Below, piece by piece: positions 13,601-25,600 of a DNA stretch of 64,000 nt. Source of the stretch: Acanthococcus lagerstroemiae (lineage: Eukaryota; Arthropoda; Insecta; Hemiptera; Eriococcidae); the NCBI GenBank assembly GCA_031841125.1, contig CM063109.1:23903321-23967320 (forward strand). Direction: 5' to 3'. The notes below the pieces were generated by a model. That model ran no database searches. It was not told the origin of the DNA and was given only the letters and a program-made list of their open reading frames with translations. The position numbers were made by a program, and so were the translations under genes. Each line of letters starts with the position of its first letter. The stretch's first letter is position 1.

Positions 13601-16600
13601 TTATTTATTTTTCGTTTCAAAAGCAATAATGAAGAACAAAAAATTGGTACTAAAATTTGAGTTGATATTTAGTGTAAAGTCGGATTCTGGAGCATGTAAA
13701 AGCATTTCAAATTCAGGAAATTCTCTCACACCCGTACGGCAGGATGGGGAAGACACAGCTGTTCACTCACGATTTCCCCTTTTTGCCTTCTCGATAAATT
13801 ACCTTTAAAAATTGTTTTCAAAGACCAGAATTTTTTTCGAAAGTTGGCTATTACTGTGTCGAGTTCCAAGTTTTTAGTTTTATATCATTGTCACAAGCAT
13901 TTAATTTCTGGTATCAACTCTATCTTTTCCCAGTATAAGCCAGAATTTCTCCGTTTTTGTTAGGTACAATTTTTGTTTTGTCCGTGTTAATTTTTAGCCC
14001 TGCTTGCTACCCTCTTGACTCTGACTTCAGTTCGATTATCGTGCCCTTCAACTCTTCTTTTGATTGCACAATCAATGCGATATCGTCCGTACATCTTAGA
14101 ATCTTAGATTATTCAATCTATTTTCATTTATCAGAAGTCCGTTTTCCCAGTTCATCTACCTCATTACCTATTCCAGGGCCACATTGAACAGAATTGGTGA
14201 CAGGGAGTCATCCTGTTTTATCCCCCTCCCCCCGCATCCGCACATCAAAGTATCGACCCGGTCATCTATGACTATTTACGCTTTCAGATTTGAATACATA
14301 TTGTTGATTAGTGAGATGAGTTTGCCTGAGACCCCTTGTTTATGTAATGTATTAATATTAGAAAGTTGTGTTTTAGAGAGTCGAAAGTCTTCTCGTAATC
14401 CACAAAAGCCAAGTGTAATTTAATTTGGTGCCCCCACCGTTTTTTCCATAATTTGTTTTAGCGTGTGCAGGTGGTCTATAGTTGAGGAACCTCTTCTAAA
14501 GCCTGTTTGTTTGATTGGTTGATTTTTGTTGAGCTGTTTATTGATTCTAGTTTCTATTAATTTTGAGAAGATTCTTGATACAGCTGGGCTAGGGCTTATT
14601 GGTCTATAATCTTTGATATTGTGTTTATCCTCTTTCTTGTACAGGGTGTGCCAAAATAGTTGACCTGTTTTAAATGCTTGCCATATGGCAACACTGATGC
14701 GTCGGCAACTTTTTTGCCATGCAAATATTCGGCTATGTATACCATTTAGTAAGCATGGCTCTGTGGTCTGAAGAATATCGTGGTTTCTGTGTAGAAACGT
14801 TTATTCTAAAAAACAGTGTTGTGGCGACTCAGCGCGCGTTTCAAAAACAGTTTAAACTGAAAAGACACGATCTCGTTCCCTCTCCAAAGGCAATCAAGTG
14901 GTGGACCGAGAATGTTCGACTCGCGGGCATCACTAGTAACGTTCAGAGAGGGGAGAACAAGCGCGGCTGGACTGCCTTTGGAGAGGAACGAGATCGTGTC
15001 TTTTCAGTTTAAACTGTTTTTGAAACGCGCGCTGAGTCGCCACAACACTGTTTTTCAGAATAAATGTTTCTACACAGAAACCGCGATGTTCTCCAGACCA
15101 CAGAGCCATGCTTACTATGCTAAATAATGGCATACATAGCCGAATATTTTCATGGAAAAAAATTGCCTACGCATCAGTGTTGCCACATGGTAAGCGTTTA
15201 AAAGCAGGTCAACTATTTTGGTACACCCTGTATAATAGAATTATGTTTCATTTTTCCCATTCAGATGGGATTTTTCCTGATTTTAATATTAAGTTAAATA
15301 ATTTGGTAAGATATTATTCTATCATTTGCTCCCCTACATTTTGAATGTATTCGTTACAAAATTTATCTACCCCTGACGCTTTGTCTTTTTTCAGATTTTT
15401 GATTACTGCTTCAATCTCGTATTTTAGAAAGTGTGGAATCTCTTTTGATTCTTGCTGTTGTGCTCGTATAATTTTGCATAAAATTCATTGGCCACTTCAT
15501 TGATTTTTTTCTCTATTGTACACATTCACTCCTTTGGAGTCAATTAAATGACTGATGTCGACAGAAAGAAGATGAATTTTGGGATTAATTTTTAGAGAAA
15601 AAGAAAAATTACATTTTATAAAATTTTCCCCAAATTTATTAGTGCGATTGTCTATAGAAAATATTTTACGTCTTCACGTTTGTAAGCAAAATAAATCAAA
15701 ATCTTGGGAAATTAGGCTGTTTCATGCATTTTTACCGAGTGCGTGCAATATGTACCCTCCTCAACTTGCCAAAAAGTTGAACTTGTTTCAAATTTGTTAA
15801 TACTACATCCCTCATTGGCCCCTGTCTTGTAACTTTTTCAGAGTATACAGGAAGAACCTACGTCATATTTGAGGTATTTTCCACAGAAATTGAATGAGCC
15901 ACTTACAAGCAAGTGTGAAAAGAACAAAATTTTGCATTTTGCTTCACCTTGCTACGCAAACTCCCCAGAATTTCCATATCTGATCCGCATTTAGTACAGT
16001 GATCTACATATGGTACTAGTACGTTTACATGATTTTAGTTCTGTTATCTCTGCCAGTGAAGACTTACTATTAAAAAGGTCTTGAGTTTACTAATAAACAA
16101 ACATCGTATTTTTCTCAAATCGGGCCCCTAGTTCGAGAGCAGAAAATCTAGTACAAAATCCGCAAAATTCCAAATTTTGTTTTTCCGTTTTTGGAAAAAT
16201 GTACGTGTTCGAACGTCAGAGACTTTTTTATCCTCAATGATGTTTACACTCAGACACTCGTTTTCATTTACAACCACCAAGATTATCTGTCATTATAAGG
16301 TCTGGCGAACACATATTATCTTGCAACATAAAATCCCGCTGTTCAATTCTACAAGAAAGTGTAGTGATATAACGTCACTCAGAAACCAAAATAACCACAT
16401 CGAGCAAATATTGACTCTTGAAACGAGCCCGGGACTGTATAATTAGCCCGAATAAAATATTTATACAAATAAAAGTCGTTTTGAATGGAAAATCGGGAGA
16501 TAAATGCGATAAAATTTCCAAGCTAGACCTAAGACGTACTGGAGACCAGCTCAACGTAGAGTGTAAAACGCATTTCATTCTGGGATTTTACATACAAATT

Positions 16601-19600
16601 CAAATTTGCGGTTTGGATCGATGTACTCGTCGTTTATATTAACGCCGTAATTATTCAAAGTTACCGATGCCGAAGTATAATTTTTTTAGTCAACTGCATT
16701 TCAGCGAGCTATCAGAGAACCTAAACTCTTCCTTATTCTCCTCAAGGCAATAACACATATTTTGGCTTTGCGCCTAAAAACGCTGTTCACAAAACTGAAA
16801 ACGGAATTTGATCATTCAAAAAGTTTTTTAAGCAGGTAAGTTATTTGTTGCTCGCTTGAAGATGCTTTAACACTTCGCTGAATAAAACGGACTGTAATTT
16901 ATTTGTTTTAAATGGCTCACACTCTTAAAACTCCGAACTTAACCACGGCACCTATTTACATATATTTGATCTAACTGACTAAAATAACTTCTCCATTTTC
17001 TTCGATATCAGCAGCGAATGTTCTTGACATTAAATATCCGGCCTACGTGTACCCAAATGTACCCTGATGAAGAGAAAAAGAAATACTGGAAAAACTGCGT
17101 CACTATTCGTACATTTTCGATACTGTATCCGGAACTTCCTATAACCTAGAAACCACCATCATATTTGTAACCCCTGATCATGAAAAAGGTATAGATAAAG
17201 CCCTTAGACTGAACAGGGTTCTGGGTCATGGTTCGTATCTGTATTATAAAATCACGAATGCTCGCTGATTATTTGAGCTTAAGGTCAGCAGGTTCTATTT
17301 TTAAAACAGTCACACTTTTACAGCGTATTTTCTTTCGCACTCGAGACTTGACATTTCTCGAATCATGCGAAGCGTATGCTCTGTACGCCTTCCTCTTCAC
17401 CTGGAAAGGGAACTCGAAACAACGTGAAACTTATTTTCATTCGAATTTCATATCAATTTTGCGAATCTGAGATCTGAGATCTGAATTTCGACAATGACAC
17501 TCAAATAGGTGCTTTTAGGAGGTTCCTCAGCTCCAATTTCCTAGTTTCCAGCTCAGTTCTTTTTTGTTTTGTTTTTGTTTGGACAAGCAACTGGTGGCCG
17601 AAATGTCAGTACAATAATGCTTGAAAGCAGAAGCGGTGAACTATTTCCATCCGGGGAGGGAGTACTATTCGTTGCGATTAAATGCAAAGAAGTTCTCTAT
17701 TTTTTCAATTTTGCAAACTGAGGTAGAAATATGCCAAATAATTGAATTTTCCAAAAAATCTCTCTTGTTGGGGGCGCAGAAGATTCGTTCCACCCCCATG
17801 ATTCCGTAGGTATCCAGAGGTTATCAATCCGGAATTTGGTGAACAACTACAGGCAAATCCAGGAGTAGTGATTTTGTCACTCTTTGTTGCGATTCATTGA
17901 GAATTGTGGAGATGAACATTTATAACTAGAGCACGGATTTTTTGGCATTTTTAAAGCTGAGTTTTGGCTATTAAAATTCAAAAATTGGCATTATTTGGCA
18001 CGAAAAAAAAATCACAAAAATCTTGAGTAAAAGTGGAAAATTGTGTATTTGAGCAATAGATAATTTTTTTTCTTTTAATTTATTTATTTGGACCAACGAT
18101 TAAAGTCATATGCCCTTGAAAAATATTTGACAATTGATACCGTTCGCAGTTGAAGGAACACTAATTCTTAAATCGTTTTTCTTTATCAATCTCTATTATT
18201 TATCAACATTCTTGCATATGCCTGCCTCCCGAGTCATGTTACAATGTATCCGAAGTATGTTACTATGTTGCACGTTATAGGTATCTCGAAATTTTCGTAC
18301 TCATCGTGAGAAATGTGTCATTTTTTTTCGTTCTTTTATGCATATAAGGATTTCTTTGTTGATATTGGTCGTACTTGGCATTATTCGGCATTTTATCCGT
18401 TTCTGGCATTTATACCGGTTTTTGGCATTTTTGGCCAAAAATTTTTTTTCCCTAGCCTCCCCATATCCTAAAACGTGCTTACCTTTCACTCCCAATCCTT
18501 CCGCCCTCATGCAAGTAATCTGACAAATGCCACGAAATCCGTGCTCTATTTATAACCGACATGCAGATACAGAAAAGTGTTCTTTTTTTTTTTTTTTTTT
18601 TCAACTCATCCTAATTGGTACACTTTTCCATTCATTTCTCTCACGGAAAAAATTTTCTTTCTAAATGATAATATTTTGGGATAGGAATTTTCTTACGAAG
18701 TCGAACCTCCCGCTCCTCCTTCATCGTTCCCAAATAATTTAACACACGCACAAGGGAGATTCACTGTTTTGTTTATTTTTTTCATGGAACACAGTTTTCT
18801 CTTCTTTCTTCAAGAATGATAAATATTTTGTGGTAGAAATTTTCCTATATAAAGTCTAATCTCCTCTCCCCTCGTCAAAAAAAAAGTTTGATACACGTTC
18901 ACAGCTGATCACAGTTGAGGGAGTTGGGACCCCCCTCTTTAAACGAAGTCATTGTTACAATTACAGTTCATTACGATTCTGTTAAACGTGATCAGGATCT
19001 ATGGAAATTTATTAAGGCTCATCAAAACTAGTTTAGACATACTAAGACACTTTTAAAATTGACAAATACTCGTCAAGACTTCGTTCAGACCTACTAAAAT
19101 ACGTAAAAACTCATTCAAGACTTTTCAAGACCTGCGAAAAACCTGTAACTCGGTTCGTTGGATCAATATTTCTTCGTGAGAAATGGTAGTTGAGAGATAG
19201 GCAAGATTTTGAATACATTAGGGGAAAATATTTCGGGCCACGAAACGATTATTCTTTCAAATAGGAGGAGGATTTTTCTGAGTTAAGGGGGTGTCCTTCA
19301 ATATATTTCTCTGAGTTAAAACTAGTCTAACCTTTTCCCCACCAAAACTGCTATGTATACTATTTTAATGGCAGGTACTGATTTGCCCACATTGGTCCCC
19401 CAGGCCGGATTTTCAAAAAATCAGTTTAGTGGTCATGAAGTTATGAAAATTGTAACGTGTTACGAAAAAACATACTTAAAGGTGAAAATCCTAATTTTGC
19501 AGTAGAGGCAAAAATAGGGCGAAAAACTGATTTTTGGTGAAATTGAGTTTTCAACGGAAAGTTTTGTTGTTCAGCTTCCTGACAACACTGTATCAACTTG

Positions 19601-22600
19601 TGGAGGCCTAATTCGACATGCTTACAAGTCATTTGTACCATTTTAAAAGTTTTTTTTTTTAATTTTATTTATTTATTATCAGCTTGGAGTTCACAACTTA
19701 TATTTAAACTTATTTCTATTACATTGCAACTTAGTTGGTTAAAGTTCACCAGTTACAGTTGAAAACTCGCCCACTTTTGGGCATAAGCCTCCCCTACCCG
19801 ACGCCACCGTGGACGATCGGTTGCTACCTTTCCCCACATTGTTCCCGCTGTTTTTTTCAACTCGTCCCTCCATCTTGTGGGGGGTCTTCCTGGTTTTCTT
19901 TTATGATTGTAGCTATAGACCTTTGCTCTCTATAGGCCGAGGATTAGAAATTAGTATAATATTAAAAAATTAGATGAGCAAAAATAATGTAACTGATCAT
20001 CAATAAAGGTATTTAGATTTAGATTAGGGCGTCCACTCCACTTTTCTTGCTTCTCCCTTATCATGTACCCTGCGTATTTGAATTTCTGTCTTTTTATTTG
20101 GTACATTATACTTTGAGTTACTGTTTTTTCCCTTAGTGTTCTTATGTTTATTTTGTCCTTTAGCTTCAATTTGAGGATACTTCTTAGCATACTGTTATGA
20201 GTTACTTGGAACCTTTTAGCTTTTGATTCATTGTTGTGTTCCAGGAAGGAGAGCCGTAAAGTAATACTGGGATTATGCACGAGTTTAGAATTTTTATTTT
20301 TGTTTCGATTTTGCTTTTACCTTGGGTATGGTTTTAAGAGACTAGAACTTTATCCAGCTATTTTGAATTTTATTGTTCATTTCCGTCTTCATTCTATTTT
20401 CCATGGATATTATTTGGCCTAGATATTTGTATTTCTTGATCTGTTCTATCACAATTCCTTTCATCTCAAATCTGGCTTCCGATTTATTTGACATGAATTT
20501 AGTTTTACTTGTATTTATGGTTAGACCTTTAGATTCACTTGCTTCTTGTAGTTCCCTTGCCATGACCTTAATTCCTCAATATCTTTCCCTATTATTACTC
20601 GATCATCAGCAAAGCGTGAATTACTAAGCCATTTTCCGTCGATCTTAATGCCTTTCTCCTCCCATCCCATTTTCCTGAATATTTCTTTTAGTATCACATT
20701 GAAGATATTTGGGGATAGGGGATCCCCTTGTTTAACTCCCCTTTCTATTTTAAATGACCTTCCCTTCTTGTCCAATTTTGGACTTACGTGTCTATAGTAT
20801 GACGATGAAATTCTAGGACAATACGCTTCCTAGAGGAACTTTACAAGCGCTCTATCTCCCGGGAAAACTTGTATTATTTTTAATGTAGTTTCCCCTGCGC
20901 ATCATTCGAATCACCCTGTGTGCACCGGCACTCATGTTTCCTCCTGACGCGTCACAATTATAGAAGAAGATTCGAAACCGGTTATTGAATCTAAGGAACC
21001 GGGTAGTGGCCAATTTACAGTTTAAGACCCCCTCATGTTATTCCTCATTAGGATTCTGTTAAGACTGATCGGAATCTGTGAAAAAAATTTCTTACGACTC
21101 TTCAAATTTAGTTTAAGATTCATTAAGATACATTTAGGATTGATTAAGGCTCATGAAGACTTTGCTAAGACACATTAAAACACGCGAAGGGTTAAGATTT
21201 TTTAAGACGGATAAAAACTTATAAAAACCTGCAATTTAACCATTTAATTTTTTTTTAGTGTGAGAGAGAGGGGGGTGGGGAGGGGATAAGTAAAATTTTC
21301 AATTTCGAGAAAAAAACGTATTATTGTTTAAAATTGGAGAGATATTTTGAGTGAAAGAAGTGTTCTTCAGAGTATTTTCCCGAGGTAAAACTGTCTAAAC
21401 TATTTACCCCCAAGACTCCTGCTTTTACTTTGATGATATCGACTAATTTACTCGTATTTGGTCCTCCGGGCCGGATTCTAACTGTAGACTTGATTTCATA
21501 AAATCAGTTTGGAAGTTATAAAATGTTATGAAAATGATGGGACTACACTAAACCCGCGGTTATTGAATCTGCGAAACCAGATAATGGCTGATTCATATTT
21601 GAAGCGATCAGAATCCCCCCCCCCATCCATAAAGTCCGTTATGTTCGTGCTCATCAGAACTTTGTCAGGATTTATAGGAATCCATAAAAATTTCTAAATC
21701 AATAATTATTAACACACATCTAAGACTGATTAAGACTCACGATGACTTTGTTAAGACCTAGGAAAACACACGAAGTCTTGGTCAAGAGGTTTTAATAAGA
21801 CCTGAAATTTAGCTCGTCGATTCTACATCTATTTTTGAGAAGTGGTGATGAAGGGGTAGACAAGATTTTTCATAAATAAAAAGAATGAATTTCGAGGCAA
21901 AACGTATCATTTTCAAAAAATAGTAGTGGGATTTTTCCGAGTAATGGAGAAGAGGATGTCATTCAACATGTTGCTCTGAGTATTTTTTTATCTCCAGAAT
22001 CGCTGCCTTTACTTACTAACCACATTGGTCCTCCGAGCCGGATTCCAGAAGAACACTTGATTTAAAAAAATCAGCCTGGTGGTAATGAAAGGCGAGAAAA
22101 TATGGGTTACATACGAAATTAGTTCTCGAATTTGGGGAATCGGGTAGAGCTTCATATCTTCGGGTTTTCTGCATGAGTAAAGGGGTAACTGTTATGATGC
22201 AAAGGACTGGAACTATTTGTAATATTTACGCAGAGTCTGGAGTGGATTTCCTTCCGTCCTCTAGCAAAAACACATGTGGCCATGAAACGTTTTAGCCTTA
22301 TTCTCATTTTGGAAAATTTAAGGGTTTCAGCTTCAAAATCTTCATTTTTTCTTAACAGAAAGGCAACAAGGTAAAAATCGCGTCCCCTTCCCCTAACATT
22401 GGTATCTCCTTTTTGTTGGTTTTCCTTACCCCCACCCCTTGCATACGTCACATGTAAAACTGTGTTTCTTGGCATTTCAAAAGATAATTTTTGAAATAAA
22501 TTTTTGGTCTTTTTATTTATGCGATTAATGCTATCGAGGTGTCATCCAAGGGGTCTCCAAAACCTCTTGAATTCATTTTTGTGAACATCATTTCCTGATG

Positions 22601-25600
22601 TCTGCAAAGTGTGATTTATTTTCAGAATCCAATCATGTTTTAATGTAAAAGTATTTATGCTCTTTTTTTTTGTATTCTGCCCCCTTTAGAGAAGTTTATA
22701 AAAACCACGTTAAAGTGTTAGAGACATGCTATAGAAATAAGGTGCCAGTGCTTCCAATTTGGAATTAGGTTTCGAAAACTTTGTAGTTTCACCAACTAGT
22801 ATCACAGCTACTGAATACTTTTGGGAGGGGCTACTACACTTGCGAGTAGAAAAATCCAAAAAATTCTTTTTTCTTCGTTACAGACGGTAATATTGCCCAA
22901 AATTGACTATTTTTCCTGCTTGTAACGTTGACCCTTGTAATAATATTAGGTCTTTTTAAAGCGTTTTCAGTTCCAGTCTGCCTCGGCTACCCCACTCTTA
23001 TTAACTACATTCCACGAGTGCATCCAAGACACAGATATTTTCAAGACCAAGTTCATTCGTGCAACGTAAACTGAACAGAATCCGTCAAAATAGAGACGAG
23101 AAATATTTAAGAATTTGCTACCGCGATGCAAAATTTACAACACGAGGTCAAATCATCAAGTCTGAATCACATACATGAAATGTCCATTAACGGAAATAAC
23201 GTCGATGACAATTACAACATTGTGATCCCATGATCCAGAATAATTTAGGTATAAATATCACACAAATTTGCATTGTTGTGTGTTAACTTGAGAAACTGCT
23301 GTGAAAGTGACTCACAACGGCTCTTAGTCATTTTTACTACTGAAACACAAAAAAACCAGGTCTTTTTTGATATTTTCCATAATTTGGCACAATTTAATTT
23401 TCACTAGATCGTCGATTTTCACATCATTTTCTCAGTTAGTCAAATGAAGATTTATAGTTGAAAAAATTAGCATTTTCCCATCTCCCGATTTGCACCCTCT
23501 GAAAAACGAAAAATCGCTTTAGTACATCCCTGGACGTAAAGCGCCACTCGTCCGGTGGAAACACGTGAGAGCCCGCAGAAAAGTTCAAAGTTCGCCATCA
23601 AACATTATCTTTCCTTGAAATAATTGGCAAGCCCCATGACACATCGACTGATGCAATTAGTTCCACAGAAAACCGAAAATCTCGTTCGAAATAATGAAAT
23701 GCCAAGTCCAAATGAACAAAAAGTATTGTGAAAGTGGGAGTCATTGAGAGTAAAAAAATTAGCATGAATAACAGAAAAAAATTTCCGGCAATATGTTAAT
23801 ATTCAACACAATGGTGTAGCCAGCCCAGTTTATAGGAGGAGGAGGGGTCCTGGTCCAGATCCAAGGTGGAGAGGTGTTAGAGATGCTAGAGAGGGTGCTA
23901 AAAAAAACGCTGCTATTTGACGAAATCGCAGGAGGTCCAGATTCCCTCGACTCCCTTCTCCAGATTAAAGTACTGATTCAATATAATTTCAACGTTTCGG
24001 TACAAACCTCAATTGGGAACTATATAAAATACTATGGTATCCATCTTTCGTGATTACAACAGTAAAATTTAGAAAAATAAACAAATTATACGTCAGGGTA
24101 GATAAAACTGAGACAATAAAAATGAAAATGTGAAAACAACAATTATGAGCAGTGCAGCCGCGGTACAAACAAACCAAATCATTTGTACGTAATTTTGTAT
24201 ATTTACCCTCGGGGTTGTGCTGCATGCTTATAATTTCTACTTTTACATTCTCGCATTTCGCCATTTTCAGCACAGTGCGCAAGGTACCATGCACCTTGCA
24301 CCTGTATAACCGCGTTATTTGGTTTTATTCCGAAGAGGGCTAACTTCAAGAGGTCAAGACTGTTTAGCGGGATTTTGGTGGCCCTTACGTACAAAATGAA
24401 AGCGGTGTTTTTTTATAGAAAATTTAACGAGCAATCTCTGATATCAGAACATTTTTCCAATATCTTCAATATATGAAGATTTATACGTATAAATCTGAAA
24501 GGGGGAGCTTTCCACCCCCGGATTCTGGAGGAAGCACAATGGTTAGGGGTGAGTAGTTTCAATACGTTGATTAGTATCGCCATCCCATCATTCATATCAA
24601 AATTCAGCTTATTATGAATTTTTTTCTGAAAAAAAGTTTATTTGATTGGACTAATAGATTTATTTACTGTCATTGAGGCACCTAAATAAAAAGTTATAGA
24701 TGTCATTGTGGCGCCAGAAATTGGTGTCACGACGTTTTTCAACGGGAGTGATCGCAAACGACTAGAAGCCTCTCTACACTCGAAATACGAAAAATAGTTC
24801 TGGTGCCAGAAGGTCGGTATTTTCAATACTCATATACAAAATAATGCTCAGTATCCAGACTGCGCTCGTTGTTATACACTCTATACAATAATTGCAACAG
24901 ATTGAAGCGCCACTATTTATAATTGATTCGGTACAAAGTACGTGCGAAATGACACCATAAGTTGGTAACATAGGTAGAATGTGCTAATTAAAAATTCGAA
25001 TAAAGGAGGGCTGTGAACTGAAACTGTACAAAGGATGGTTTAGGTAAGAATACCCAAGGTCGGATACTTCGGAATAAAATACAATGTTCGGTCTACGTAG
25101 AAGACCGGTGGCAGTTCTCCTGCGAGTTTCAATTCGGACTTCCCAAGATTCAACAAACCTTATCAACGTTAGGATTACATGAGATGCTAGGCATTGTTTA
25201 CGTACAGTGTATCCTAACGTTGATAAGAATTCTATGGCACTATTTCCTGAAGTGCGGAAAGGGAGGAAGGCCCGATGCTAGCGCGCCATCGGTCTGGGAA
25301 GTCCGAATAAGGAGTTCAGTGTTCCTGTCTGTCTCGATTTGGCAATGAGAAGATGAAATGCGGATTGCGTGATACGCTCTAATGGTGTGTTGACGGATTT
25401 TCTTTTTTTTTGTGGGGGGGGGGATGGGAGGAGGGTCAAGTCGATTTTGTCCATTTTACGTCTGAAATCTGAATTCTGAGTAGGTACTAATTGAAATAGA
25501 ATCGCAAAATCTTATTGAGTTTAACAAAACTGGAGACCCATAAGAACCCTCCTTGATGTTTTTCGACAAAGTCACAGGTGGGTCACTGATCTCAACTATC

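Noticed and set aside
18905..22150. CRISPR-like array
   Set aside because: Repeat units are about 0.58 kb and diverged, with no short direct repeats and unique spacers; the genome is eukaryotic.
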